64,000 nt of DNA, taken from positions 1 to 64,000 of the forward strand of contig NZ_JACJST010000014.1 of NCBI RefSeq assembly GCF_014698305.1. The letters are read 5' to 3'. Below are positions 1 through 8,505 of this stretch, piece after piece; the first letter of the stretch is position 1; the number at the start of each line of letters is the position of its first letter. The position numbers and the translations under genes were made by a program. This DNA is from Anabaena lutea FACHB-196 (GTDB lineage Bacteria > Cyanobacteriota > Cyanobacteriia > Cyanobacteriales > Nostocaceae). The notes below the pieces were generated by a model. The model had not been told where the DNA came from. It worked only from the letters and a program-made list of their open reading frames with translations, and ran no database searches.

Positions 1-348
1 AGTAATATTATTTATTTGTTATGTGTAAAATCATTTTTTTGTACGGTAAAGATTTTTTAGTGATGCCTGTTTTTAACTTGGCGATCGCACTTTTTTTGCC
101 CTACCTCACAAAATCGCGTTGCTCCCTCCGCGAACTTGGTCTACCTCAGTCCCCTCTGAACGTAGCACTCAAGGACGCTGTTGATTGGTTTGTGTCTAAT
201 GGTTACGCGAAGTAGGTGACAGGTGACAGGTGACAGGTGACAGTAAAAAGGAAATTAGGGCATAGAAAATTACTTCCTACTCTCCTACCTTCTGCCTCCT
301 GCCTTCTGCCTCCTGCCTCCAATTACCAAAGAGAGGAGTGTTAATTAA
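1..348. other. Leader region without a supported gene; tandem repeats
   Basis: A 64-codon reading frame at 21-215 has no good ribosome site and passes through repeat-like sequence, so I do not call it. A GTGACAG heptamer is repeated four times around 216-243, and a pyrimidine-rich TTCTGCCTCC-type repeat lies at 280-320. A purine-rich GAGAGGAG just upstream of 349 is the probable ribosome site of hpnH. A HIP1 octamer is at 81-88. Confidence 0.6.
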
Positions 349-1368
349 ATGGCGATTAATCTACAACAAGCAATAGATATTGGCAAGTATCTAGTAACAC
401 AGCGCTTTTTAGGGCGTAAACGTTTCCCTCTGGTATTAATGTTAGAACCGCTTTTTCGATGTAACCTAGCTTGTACAGGTTGTGGAAAAATCCAACATCC
501 CACAGAAGTTCTCAAACAAAACCTAACTCCAGAACAGTGTTTTGCGGCTGTGGAAGAATGTGGCGCACCTGTTGTTTCTATTCCTGGAGGAGAACCGTTA
601 TTACATCCCCAAATTGATGAAATTGTTAAAGGTTTAGTTGAACGCAAAAAATATGTTTATCTGTGTACCAATGGTTTGTTATTAGAAAAGAGTCTCCATA
701 AATTTCAACCTTCTCCTTATCTAAGTTTCAGCGTTCACCTCGATGGAATGCGGGAATGGCATGATAAATGTGTGGACAGAAAAGGCGTTTTTGATACTGC
801 TGTACAAGCTATTCGCGCTGCTAAAGCCAAAGGGTTTCGTGTCACTACTAACACGACAATTTTTGAAGGTTGCGATATTCAAGAAATGCAGGAGTTTTTC
901 GATTTTCTAGAAACTCTTGGTACTGATGGAATGATGATTTCTCCTGGTTACGGTTACGCATGGGCCCCAGATCAGGATCATTTTCTGCAAAGAGAACAAA
1001 CCCGCGCTTTATTCCGAGAAATTCTCACACCTTACACATCTGGAAAGAAGAACTGGAACTTCAATCACAATCCCCTATTTTTAGATTTTCTCATTGGTGA
1101 GAAAGACTATGAATGTACTCCTTGGGGTAGTCCTAGTTATAGTGTTTTAGGTTGGCAAAAACCTTGTTATTTGTTGAATGAAGGGTACTATACAAGTTTC
1201 AAACAGTTGTTGGATGAAACTGATTGGAGTAAGTACGGACGCGCTAGTGGTAATCCTAAATGTGCTGATTGTATGGTTCATTGTGGTTATGAACCAACCG
1301 CAGCTATGGATGCTATGCAACCGCAAAATATAGTCCGTTCTATGGGGACTGTGTTTGGTAGAGGATAG
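349..1368 (+). CDS. hpnH: Adenosyl-hopene transferase HpnH (radical SAM)
   Basis: HpnH attaches the 5'-deoxyadenosyl group of SAM to diploptene, the first step towards extended C35 hopanoids in the membrane. The 339-residue protein has the usual family length. The radical-SAM cluster motif CNLACTGC (Cys38, Cys42, Cys45) is intact and is followed by GGEP (SAM amino-group contact) near residue 85. A Cys-rich C-terminal segment ([12 protein letters not shown]) is typical of HpnH. The ATG at 349 follows GAGAGGAG. The gene is alone here; a squalene-synthase-like gene of the same broad pathway lies at 45132-45962, and squalene-hopene cyclase is not in the window. An inverted-repeat element follows the stop. 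Confidence 0.93.
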   Translation: MAINLQQAIDIGKYLVTQRFLGRKRFPLVLMLEPLFRCNLACTGCGKIQHPTEVLKQNLTPEQCFAAVEECGAPVVSIPGGEPLLHPQIDEIVKGLVERKKYVYLCTNGLLLEKSLHKFQPSPYLSFSVHLDGMREWHDKCVDRKGVFDTAVQAIRAAKAKGFRVTTNTTIFEGCDIQEMQEFFDFLETLGTDGMMISPGYGYAWAPDQDHFLQREQTRALFREILTPYTSGKKNWNFNHNPLFLDFLIGEKDYECTPWGSPSYSVLGWQKPCYLLNEGYYTSFKQLLDETDWSKYGRASGNPKCADCMVHCGYEPTAAMDAMQPQNIVRSMGTVFGRG

Positions 1369-1372
1369 GTGT

Positions 1373-1476
1373 CTGAATCAGGATTACCAGGATTAATGGA
1401 TGTACAGGATAAAATAATAGTTGAATCACATTTAATCTTGTTAATATTCAAATCCAGTAAATCCTGATTCTGATTC
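1373..1476. repeat. Inverted-repeat element of the AATCAGGATT family
   Basis: The left arm near 1374-1393 (AATCAGGATTACCAGGATT) is complementary, with a few mismatches, to the right arm at 1451-1476. The element fills the gap between hpnH and the vapC remnant and abuts the vapC stop codon. Related copies are at 31427-31602 and, as a half copy, at about 29951-29964. Confidence 0.7.
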
Positions 1477-1477
1477 C

Positions 1478-1882
1478 TCAAGGAATGATAATACTACGAA
1501 TATCAAGGTTGGCAATATTTTGAAAATCGCTAGGGTTATGGGTAACAAGTGGTAATTTATGGCAAAGAGCCGTTGCTGCAATCCATCCATCTTGTGAAGC
1601 GATTGTAGTTCCTGCTGCCCTTTGCTGGGCGCGTATTGTTCCCCAGATGCGGCAAAGTTCAATATCTATAGGAATCACAAGGTAACTTGTCAGTGTAATT
1701 TCTAACTGAGTTAAGCGTCTTTCTCCCCATTTTTTAATAGCCGCCCACTCATACAATTCTGCTACTGTGACAAATGAAATAGCGAGACGGTTTCCTTGAA
1801 GGATTGGAGCATAAGCCAATGCACGAGTATCTCCTTTGAACAAATAAGATACAACATTTGTATCTTATAATAAAATACTCAT
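1478..1882 (-). pseudogene. VapC-type PIN toxin with an in-frame stop
   Basis: The translation from the ATG at 1882 is MSILL, then TAA (1867-1865), then DTNVVSYLFKGDTRA and onward as a typical VapC PIN domain of about 134 codons (VTVAELYEWA, SQDGWIAATA, LPLVTHNPSDF). PIN RNases cleave RNA with a conserved acidic cluster; the first catalytic Asp is the D of DTNVV, immediately after the stop. The only rescue I see is a TTG at 1843, which would start downstream of that Asp and leave an inactive protein. The ATG overlaps the antitoxin stop (ATGA), the normal toxin-antitoxin arrangement. Probably a recently silenced toxin, unless the base is an assembly error. Confidence 0.8.
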
Positions 1883-2178
1883 TGTATTGTTCTGTCAGTG
1901 CGTCTGCTATCTGCAATAAATTGTTCAAATTGATCAGTTGATTCATCTTCTTTCCAAGAATCAACTGTAAGGGATTGAATATCAGTAATTATAGGAGTTG
2001 ACTGTTGTTGAAGCAATTTATCTATTGATTGATTTTCCCAGAAAGAAGCCTGTAATGCTTCCAGGTTATCGCTCTGTTGCAAATCAAGTGCGATTACTTG
2101 AAGTAACTGAAGTTGGTCATTGATTGGCAAAGAACGTGCTGCATCAATAACTTTCTGTAAGGACTTAGCTGTTAACAT
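1879..2178 (-). CDS. Antitoxin-like protein paired with vapC
   Basis: A 99-residue protein in the position of a VapB-type antitoxin, translationally coupled to the PIN toxin by an ATGA overlap. The N-terminal half (AKSLQKVIDAARSLPINDQLQLLQVIALDL) looks like the short helical domain common in cyanobacterial antitoxins; the C-terminal half is acidic and Ser/Thr-rich (TVDSWKEDESTDQFEQFIAD), suiting a flexible toxin-wrapping tail. Known antitoxins of this kind neutralise the toxin and repress their own promoter, which would lie in 2180-2260. The reading frame is intact although the toxin is not. Confidence 0.7.
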   Translation of the reverse strand: MLTAKSLQKVIDAARSLPINDQLQLLQVIALDLQQSDNLEALQASFWENQSIDKLLQQQSTPIITDIQSLTVDSWKEDESTDQFEQFIADSRRTDRTIQ

Positions 2179-2348
2179 TTGTGAGCCTAAGTTTTCTTAT
2201 TTGATAAAACTATTATACTTGATTTTATGCCAGATGCAGGAGTTATAAGAAGCTATATAAATTATGTCAATAGTACTAACCTGAATGTAAATCACTGATT
2301 AGGACGAATAACAGCTAAAGAATATTTGTACAATGGGAGATGAAGATA

Positions 2349-2792
2349 ATGTCATCAAAACTTTATGAAACAGATTTTTATGCTTGGACATTAGAACAAG
2401 CAAAATTATTAAAACAAGGTCAACTAAATCAACTTGATATTTTAAATTTAATAGAGGAAATTGAATCTTTGGGTAAGCGAGAAAAGCAAGAATTGAGAAA
2501 CAGACTGGGGATTTTGATTGGACATCTTCTGAAATGGCAGTATCAAAGCGATAAACGCAGCAATAGTTGGAAAGCCACAATTAGAGAACAACGTCGTCGC
2601 ATTAAAGAACTTCTTGAAGAAAACCCCAGTCTTAAGTCCTATTTATCGGAAGCAATTGTTTTAGCTTATCAAGATGGTGTAGATTTAGCAATTCAGGAAA
2701 CTAATTTACCGGATACAACTTTTCCTAATGAAAATCCCTATAGTATTTCTCAAATTCTTGATCCTGCTTTTTTAGTGAATCAAGAAGAATAA
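2349..2792 (+). CDS. DUF29 family protein
   Basis: A 147-residue protein with the DUF29 pattern (YETDFYAWTLEQAKLLKQGQ, LIEEIESLGKREKQELRNRL, LKWQYQ, SWKATIREQRRRI). DUF29 proteins are numerous in filamentous cyanobacteria and have no firmly established biochemical role. An ATG at 2340 is also in frame, but GGGAGA around 2335-2340 fits the ATG at 2349 better. It stands alone between the toxin-antitoxin remnant and the convergent P-loop gene. Confidence 0.85.
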   Translation: MSSKLYETDFYAWTLEQAKLLKQGQLNQLDILNLIEEIESLGKREKQELRNRLGILIGHLLKWQYQSDKRSNSWKATIREQRRRIKELLEENPSLKSYLSEAIVLAYQDGVDLAIQETNLPDTTFPNENPYSISQILDPAFLVNQEE

Positions 2793-2887
2793 TAAATCAG
2801 AACTTTATTAATTTCGTATTGAAAGAATTTTCTTTAAATGCTATGTACTATGCGATCTCTCACTCATTACTAAAGACACAAAAACTT

Positions 2888-3439
2888 TTATTCACATACT
2901 GCTTTATCTACTAAATCTTCAATAAAAGTATATATTTTATCCTCACTTTCACTAGTATTGTACATTATATAGGGAATATTTAATTTATCCTTTATGTAAT
3001 CAGCATAATCAATTTCTTGTTCTTGAAAAGAGCGTAACAGAGCTAAATTATATTTAATGCTATCTCTTAAGCTTAAACGAGTATAAATATTTTCAGGTTC
3101 GTCAACCAAAATAAGAATAGCACTGGGGCTAATGTCTTCATATGTTGAGTATGGAATTTTAGTAATTTCATTATCCTTGTTTAATAAACAAAAATGACCA
3201 TCAAGTAAATACCAGTGTTCACTCTTAAAATACTTGTTTATTGCTGTTACTAAAAAATCTTGATTTCCGGCAATATTCTTAACTTGCTTGTTGCGAAGAT
3301 GTTCCTCAGTCTTTTCTTCAGCAATTAGATTACTTGCTGAAAAATGTTTGATATTATATCTTGATTCTATATTTTTACAAAGCGTTGTTTTACCAACACC
3401 ATGAATTCCACCAACAAAAATGATTTTACGTTTGCTCAT
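2888..3439 (-). CDS. Small P-loop ATPase/kinase-like protein
   Basis: The 183-residue protein begins with a Walker A motif (GGIHGVGKTTL, about residues 10-20), followed by LLDGHFCLL near residue 80 as a likely Walker B-type strand, and ILILVDEPENIYTRLSLRD resembling the lid region of adenylate-kinase-like AAA_17/AAA_33 proteins. The fold implies binding of a nucleoside triphosphate and possibly phosphorylation of a small substrate; no substrate can be assigned. It follows the ASCH and GIY-YIG/GNAT genes on the same strand after a gap of about 150 bp and may belong to their cassette. The DNA is more AT-rich than the housekeeping genes, as in accessory regions. Confidence 0.7.
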   Translation of the reverse strand: MSKRKIIFVGGIHGVGKTTLCKNIESRYNIKHFSASNLIAEEKTEEHLRNKQVKNIAGNQDFLVTAINKYFKSEHWYLLDGHFCLLNKDNEITKIPYSTYEDISPSAILILVDEPENIYTRLSLRDSIKYNLALLRSFQEQEIDYADYIKDKLNIPYIMYNTSESEDKIYTFIEDLVDKAVCE

Positions 3440-3590
3440 ATTGTTATTGTTTGTCTACTTAAAAAAAACAACAAAAATTATCAGTTTTTAATCAACCCAA
3501 GGATTTATTGACCATGAAACTTTACAGAATTGGCTATGCAATTATTTTATTTAGCACTGAAATTTAAAGAAAATTAATCGCATCTACCTA

Positions 3591-4088
3591 CTAAAATGCA
3601 AATAATCTCAACTGTTCACTTAGTTTACCCTCCTGCATTAACTGATTTCTTCCCTGATTAAGTGCATCTATCCATTCAGGCTGAATATACCAATTATTCC
3701 GCCAGTTAATTGTGGCTTGTGGTGGAGTAAAATTAGGGCAAATTTCATATATTTGTTTCAGAGAAATTGAAGGGAAAAGAAAGCTCTGATATATAAAAGT
3801 ACCATAAGCAAATTCACAGTTTTCAAAATATAGATCATAGAAATCTTTGTCTACTCCTAAAATGTGGTGATATTTACTCCACATTTGAGACACAGGTAAA
3901 AATATAGTTTTATCAGCAATAAAACCTCCCTTTATAAGAGAATCAGGTGTGGTTTCGTATAAAAGAACTAGATCACCTAATTCAATGCCAATTGAACGTT
4001 TTCGTAACTCAATTTTTTTACTACCGTCAATAATGCGTTCAGCATAAATTCTCTTAATGCTTAATGCTTTAATATATTTAGCCTGCAT
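3591..4088 (-). CDS. ASCH-domain protein
   Basis: The protein opens with the ASCH signature (ALSIKRIYAERIIDGSKKIELRKR, then GDLVLLYETTPDSLIKGGF). ASCH domains share the PUA-like fold and bind RNA or modified nucleosides; some are nucleases or deaminases. ATG 4088 is preferred over an in-frame TTG or ATG further upstream because GGAGG lies at 4098-4094, five bases away. With this start the gene overlaps the end of the upstream triple-domain gene by 11 bp, so the two are probably translationally coupled. The product is about 165 residues, with an unassigned C-terminal half containing FTPPQATINWRNNWY. Confidence 0.8.
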   Translation of the reverse strand: MQAKYIKALSIKRIYAERIIDGSKKIELRKRSIGIELGDLVLLYETTPDSLIKGGFIADKTIFLPVSQMWSKYHHILGVDKDFYDLYFENCEFAYGTFIYQSFLFPSISLKQIYEICPNFTPPQATINWRNNWYIQPEWIDALNQGRNQLMQEGKLSEQLRLFAF

Positions 4089-5595
4089 AAATACCTCCAA
4101 GTTCAACAGCTTTTCTATAACGTTCTAAAGGAAGGCTGTGCATTGTTTGTGGCGGTCCGTTGAGAACACCATTACTGAGTAAGTCATTTAAATGAATGAC
4201 TTGACGGAGTGGCATAAGGAAATCAAACTCAACAGCCTGTTGTACTTTTTCTTCACTACCAATTTCTTCCAAGGTGAGAACCCCCCTATTACTTAAATCA
4301 TTATAGAGTTTATTGGGCGTTCCAATATAGCGATTAACAATTCTTGCGATCGCTACAATACCAGATATCGGACTACTAGCATAGAACAATATTAATCCTC
4401 CTCTCATGTCAAACTTCTTGTGTACACATCTACCATAATAGACTGTCTTCCCCTTTTGAAATATCTGAATCAAAAATTGAGGCTCAATTGGTATAATATA
4501 AGCTGTTTGTGGGGTGTAAACTGACTCGGCTGGATAAGTAAGATTTAGCCAAGAATGCAGAGAGAATTGATAAATGAGACTATTATTAACAGCACTTAAC
4601 TGAATGTTTCCATCTTTCAATTCAATTTGTGAAATTTCTTCTCTGCCTTTAGGCTGATAAAATGTTGATGTTATAGATGGAAATAGAATTTTTGCTTTAT
4701 TTATTGTGTCTAAATTATTCTGATCAGATTCATAAAAAAATAGTTTCGTTAAAAACCATTCTGGTAAATGTTTTTCACGTTCATATATTTCTCTTCCTAT
4801 ACCTTCTACCCAGAAGCCGTAACGTTCAAAAAAGGGAACAAGTTCAATTTTAGCTGTGGTAACAAAAACTCGTCTAATTAGTTCCGCTTTCCATTGCTCA
4901 AAACAAGTTAAAATTAAGTTTCTGCCAATACCACTACGTCTATAATCCTCAGTCACAAAAAGAGTTGAAAGTTTAGCTATTCCATTTACTTTAGGCTTCC
5001 AAATAGCAACTCCAATAGCTTGTTTATCTCTATAAGCTACGTTAAAAACACTGTCTGAGCTTTTCATGGTTTTATCGAACCATTGAGGAAAACCAGGATA
5101 AAGTGGAGATAATTCATCATTGAGAATTTTGATTAAATCACTTTCATTTCTAAACTCTTTTCCACTCAGTTTTTTAACACCAAATGCAGAAATAATAGAA
5201 TCAAAAGAATCACCTTTAATATCTGTTCTTCCTCCACCAAATTCGGAGAAATCATCAATGATGATTGAACGATAAAGTATATCGAGGAAATTCTGCAATT
5301 CCTTTTGATTGGGAAATTTAAACCATTCTATTCCAGGTGCTTCAGAAATGTGATATCCCTTATTTTTTAACTGTGAATGAATTGTTGTTTCTATCCATTC
5401 GCCTGGAACTGTGACTGCACCCAATAATTTAGGTTCTTCTGGATGTGAAGTTTTAACTTGCGAACGTATGCGTTGCCATGCTAATTCTGTAGGATCAGTA
5501 TCAATACTTCCAGAAGTTCTGCCAATTTTAACTCGTGGCTGTTCCCGCAGATACGAAGGAAATGAATAAATGTAAAGGACTATCTGAATCTCCAT
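4078..5595 (-). CDS. Three-domain protein: GIY-YIG-like (T5orf172), GNAT, ASCH/PUA-like
   Basis: This 505-residue protein appears to join three modules. Residues about 5-110 (VLYIYSF, RVKIGRTSG, then GAVTVPGEWIETTIHSQL) resemble the T5orf172/MUG113 branch of the GIY-YIG superfamily. Residues about 150-275 are a GNAT acetyltransferase (LFVTEDYRRSGIGRNLI is the acetyl-CoA loop; FERYGFW follows). Residues about 340-505 (GLILFYASSPISGIVAIARIVN) look ASCH/PUA-like. It overlaps the separate ASCH gene downstream. The nuclease fold suggests action on nucleic acid, and an acetyltransferase fused to a base-reading domain suggests nucleobase or RNA modification; both are inferences. I know no named system with exactly this layout. 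Confidence 0.65.
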   Translation of the reverse strand: MEIQIVLYIYSFPSYLREQPRVKIGRTSGSIDTDPTELAWQRIRSQVKTSHPEEPKLLGAVTVPGEWIETTIHSQLKNKGYHISEAPGIEWFKFPNQKELQNFLDILYRSIIIDDFSEFGGGRTDIKGDSFDSIISAFGVKKLSGKEFRNESDLIKILNDELSPLYPGFPQWFDKTMKSSDSVFNVAYRDKQAIGVAIWKPKVNGIAKLSTLFVTEDYRRSGIGRNLILTCFEQWKAELIRRVFVTTAKIELVPFFERYGFWVEGIGREIYEREKHLPEWFLTKLFFYESDQNNLDTINKAKILFPSITSTFYQPKGREEISQIELKDGNIQLSAVNNSLIYQFSLHSWLNLTYPAESVYTPQTAYIIPIEPQFLIQIFQKGKTVYYGRCVHKKFDMRGGLILFYASSPISGIVAIARIVNRYIGTPNKLYNDLSNRGVLTLEEIGSEEKVQQAVEFDFLMPLRQVIHLNDLLSNGVLNGPPQTMHSLPLERYRKAVELGGIYAG

Positions 5596-5662
5596 AGCTT
5601 AGACCTAGAAAATATTACCTATTATACAGCTAATAAATTCTCTCATAAAACCTCTAACCTTT

Positions 5663-6139
5663 TCACCCTTCACCTAAATTCATCATCATCTCGTAAGTTG
5701 CCACATTAAATCCATTAGCTTCAAATAACTTCTTGGCAAATTCGTTTTGTGCTGCGACTTGAAGTATCAATATTTGTGAACCTAACTTCTTTGCTGCATC
5801 TATTGAAGCATTTAACAGCAATTTTCCTGCTCCCATTCCCCGCACCGATTCATCAATATATATGTCATGAAGCCATGCTGATGCTGGTGCAATATCAACC
5901 AAACTGATTTCTTCTAACCTTGTAAATGAGTACCCAACAATTTCATTTTCTGCTTCCACAACTAACACAACTGCTTTTGGGTTAACAATCTCTTCAGCAA
6001 AAAAATCAAAAAGCTGTTTTTCATGATTGTCAAATTCAACAAACCTTAAAGGATTGAAATTGTGATGTTGATGAACAAGTTTGAGGGCGTACTTCAGCAC
6101 ACCTTGATGATCATTTATGGTTGCTTGTCTAATTATCAT
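5663..6139 (-). CDS. GNAT family N-acetyltransferase
   Basis: About 158 residues with a complete GNAT fold: MIIRQATINDHQGVLK at the N-terminus, LHDIYIDESVRGMGAGKLLLNAS as the acetyl-CoA-binding motif A, and a C-terminal AQNEFAKKLFEANGF segment. The acyl acceptor cannot be deduced. The start is taken as the ATG at 6139, which forms an ATGA overlap with the stop of the photolyase-like gene; an in-frame TTG at 6148 is less likely. The overlap means the two genes are co-translated. Confidence 0.85.
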   Translation of the reverse strand: MIIRQATINDHQGVLKYALKLVHQHHNFNPLRFVEFDNHEKQLFDFFAEEIVNPKAVVLVVEAENEIVGYSFTRLEEISLVDIAPASAWLHDIYIDESVRGMGAGKLLLNASIDAAKKLGSQILILQVAAQNEFAKKLFEANGFNVATYEMMMNLGEG

Positions 6140-6960
6140 TTCTGCCAAGTTCGACTATTTGCTTGTTGACTAAATTGTCCTTTCGGAAAAAGTCGCTGTT
6201 CTAATTCTTCATAACTGCCTTCAAAATCACATTTTCCATACAGTGGACATTGACGACAATAAACGCCTTTGGTATAACGTTCTAAATTCTCGCGGTTGAA
6301 GAAATAGGGTTTGTGACTAAAAGTACTTGCTACCCACTGCCATGACATATTATTACTGGCTGGATCACCATCAAGCAAGTGCTGTAAAAACCATTTTGCG
6401 CCAGCTTGCCATTGAATACGTCGCCAATGGACAATATAAGCGGCTAACCACATTCTGATGTGATTGTGCAGGTAGCCAGTTTCCTGTAACTCTCGGCTAA
6501 AGCTGTCAATGCAAACGCTACCAGTAGTTCCTGTTGTAATATCTTGGGGTAAGGCTGCTGCATAGTCTGCTAATTTATAGCCAGTTTTATATTCTTCTTG
6601 ATTTTGCCAAATACCGTTTCCTAGTTTGATGTATAACCTTTGCCAATAATCACGCCAAGCTAATTCGGTAATTAGTTTAGTTGCTTCATCGGAATTCTGG
6701 ACTTTATCAAGAATATAATCCCGAATTTCTCGCAAACTCAAAACGCCATAACGAATATAAGGTGATAGTCTTGTGACTGCACCCGTTAAAAAATTACGTG
6801 TCTTTGCGTATGATACTGGGTCTATTTTATATAATATTTGTTTGGCAGCTTTCCGTCCCCCCACAGTCATGCTGATGTGATCATCTCGTTCTGCGGCTTG
6901 GGGAAATTGTTCGCGCAGATACGCTACTAATTCTTCGCGACTGGTAAAATCACGTAACAT
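6136..6960 (-). CDS. FAD-binding photolyase/cryptochrome-like protein lacking the antenna domain
   Basis: The 274 residues match the C-terminal FAD-binding helical domain of the photolyase/cryptochrome family (LSPYIRYGVLS, ELAWRDYWQRLY, GYLHNHIRMWLAAYIVHW, WFLQHLLDGDPASNNMSWQWVAS). The canonical photolyase is about 470 residues with an N-terminal Rossmann-like antenna domain; here only about 60 residues precede the FAD domain. The C-terminus carries CRQCPLYGKC, which could hold a metal or Fe-S site. The protein should bind FAD and may repair DNA or sense light, but activity cannot be read from sequence. A stand-alone antenna-like domain is encoded at 41672-42088. Confidence 0.8.
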   Translation of the reverse strand: MLRDFTSREELVAYLREQFPQAAERDDHISMTVGGRKAAKQILYKIDPVSYAKTRNFLTGAVTRLSPYIRYGVLSLREIRDYILDKVQNSDEATKLITELAWRDYWQRLYIKLGNGIWQNQEEYKTGYKLADYAAALPQDITTGTTGSVCIDSFSRELQETGYLHNHIRMWLAAYIVHWRRIQWQAGAKWFLQHLLDGDPASNNMSWQWVASTFSHKPYFFNRENLERYTKGVYCRQCPLYGKCDFEGSYEELEQRLFPKGQFSQQANSRTWQK

Positions 6961-7144
6961 AAATTTATTGGTTTAGACTTAATTGTAGTGCCAATCTCGA
7001 CTAGCAAGCGTTTAGATGGTAATACCCATTTTAAACATGATTGCGTCAAATGGAACGTCCCTAGCGTTTACAATCTAAAATCTAAAATCTAAAATCTAAT
7101 CAAAAATTTCAATCCTGATTTTTGCAATTTATCTAAATCCCATC
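6961..7144. repeat. Intergenic region with AATCTAAA tandem repeat
   Basis: A divergent promoter region between the photolyase-like gene and the peroxiredoxin gene. It contains about four copies of an AATCTAA(A) heptamer around 7071-7100, one of many short tandem repeats in this genome. No operator recognised. Confidence 0.5.
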
Positions 7145-7621
7145 ATGACCAACATTCCCCAAACTGGACAACCAGCACCCGACTTCACCACTCCAGATCA
7201 AAACGACAAACCAGTTAACCTTGCTGACTTCAGTGAATGGATAGTCCTTTATTTCTACCCCAAAGACGACACTCCAGGATGCACCACAGAAGCAAAAGAT
7301 TTCACCGATTTATCTCCACAATTCACTGCACTGGGAGCTAAAATCATCGGTGTCAGTCCAGATTCGGGTAAAGCACATTGCAAATTTATCGACAAACATC
7401 AATTATCAATTACCCTATTAAGTGACCCAGAACATCAATTAATAGAAGCCTATGGTGCGTGGAGATTAAAGAAGTTTATGGGTAAAGAATATATGGGTGT
7501 GGCTCGGTCAACTTTTTTGATTTCACCTGATAAAACCATCGCCTATGCTTGGCCAAATGTCAAAACTAAAGGTCATGCTCAAGCAGTGTTCACAAAATTG
7601 CAGGAATTAGCAGCCGTTTAA
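7145..7621 (+). CDS. bcp: Thioredoxin-dependent peroxiredoxin, BCP/PrxQ type
   Basis: A 158-residue peroxidase reducing H2O2 and organic hydroperoxides. The peroxidatic Cys46 sits in FYPKDDTPGCTTEAKDF. The resolving Cys found five residues later in E. coli Bcp is a Lys here; Cys near position 79 (GKAHCKF) probably takes that role, a known PrxQ subtype. The C-terminal ARSTFLISPDKTIAYAW is typical. ATG 7145 is the only sensible start. A nested inverted repeat follows the stop and may end the transcript. Confidence 0.93.
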   Translation: MTNIPQTGQPAPDFTTPDQNDKPVNLADFSEWIVLYFYPKDDTPGCTTEAKDFTDLSPQFTALGAKIIGVSPDSGKAHCKFIDKHQLSITLLSDPEHQLIEAYGAWRLKKFMGKEYMGVARSTFLISPDKTIAYAWPNVKTKGHAQAVFTKLQELAAV

Positions 7622-7688
7622 GAGGATGTTTGTTAAGTATCAGGTTTGAGGTTTTGATACATCAATGATCACTTTGAAAACATCCTCT
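7621..7688. terminator. Nested inverted repeat downstream of bcp
   Basis: The outer arms AGAGGATGTTT (7621-7631) and AAACATCCTCT (7678-7688) are perfectly complementary over 11 bp. Inside them GTATCA (7638-7643) pairs with TGATAC (7655-7660). This could be a transcript end or a very short mobile element; no T-tract follows immediately. The AGAGGATGTTT arm also occurs near 58551 and 60156. Confidence 0.45.
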
Positions 7689-7723
7689 CAATTAACTCAA
7701 CTGCGATCGCCTAGCCTCAAAGC

Positions 7724-7960
7724 CTAAATCACCACTTCTTCCTGCTGACAATCAAAGACAAGCTCAAAAGAAGCATTCGGTGTCAGCTGGCGTAAGTGCT
7801 GCATATAACCATCAGCGTTGGAACGGCTGCGGAATCGCCCTACAATCACCCGTTCCTGATTTGCAACCACACGAGCGATCGCCCAACCATTCAGGCGATT
7901 TCTGTAAGCAAGTGCTTGATTTTCTGACTTTGTATCTTTGTAATCAGTATTTTGTGGCAT
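7724..7960 (-). CDS. Small conserved protein of unknown function
   Basis: A 78-residue, probably cytoplasmic protein starting at ATG 7960 (MPQNTDYKDTKSENQ). The longer frame to 8080 begins in sequence with no ribosome site. The core (LNGWAIARVVANQERVIVGRFRSRSNADGYMQHLRQLTP) faintly resembles a SPOR-like alpha/beta repeat, but I would not assign it. It contains a HIP1 octamer. No operon partner. Confidence 0.6.
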   Translation of the reverse strand: MPQNTDYKDTKSENQALAYRNRLNGWAIARVVANQERVIVGRFRSRSNADGYMQHLRQLTPNASFELVFDCQQEEVVI

Positions 7961-8505
7961 GATTATATTAACCGTATGAAATTCAGTGAACAGCGTTAGT
8001 GTGTCTCTTAGGGGGGATACACTAGCGCCTTTAATTGATGATGCCACCTTGTTATTACATAATTTTTGAATTGTCAACACTTAGTGTGACAAAATAGCTT
8101 CTACTCAGCAGCAAAACTGAGGTGAATAGAGTTTACGCAGTTTTCAAGATACACAAACCAAGTCCTATGTACTAATCTAAGTTACTAATACCGCCCGGAA
8201 TTAAAAATTAAAAATTAAAAATTAAAAAAAGCTTTTGACGTAAGTGTTAGGTTTATTTTGTAACTTGCTTCCCCGTAAGGGTATGGTAGCTTTATTTATG
8301 CCGGGATGTACTAGTTAACTAGTTGAGGCTGGTAATTTGTAATTGATAAAATTATTACTTGTTGCCTTTTCCCAGTTACGAGTCACCAAAAGAGCAACTT
8401 ACGTTAGTACAATATTACCCCAGAAATGTTGAATGTGATTATTAGTTTTTTACTCAGCACTGTTTTGGTAAAATGATTGCGTACTTAGAATATTGGTAAA
8501 TAAAA
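7961..8505. other. Intergenic region, 545 bp, no gene seen
   Basis: Contains a short AATTAAA tandem repeat (about 8198-8228) and a perfect 14-bp palindrome ACTAGTTAACTAGT at 8310-8323. No coding potential or recognised RNA. The palindrome could be a dimeric protein site, but there is no second copy to support this. Confidence 0.5.

Noticed and set aside
21-215. 64-codon frame at the window start
   Set aside because: It passes through repeat-like sequence and lacks a ribosome site and any family resemblance.
345-647. Long minus-strand frame opposite hpnH
   Set aside because: It overlaps a clear hpnH gene with intact radical-SAM motifs and has no recognisable features.
7724-7960. SPOR-domain assignment for the small protein
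   Set aside because: The resemblance is limited to one short alpha/beta stretch and there is no membrane segment.
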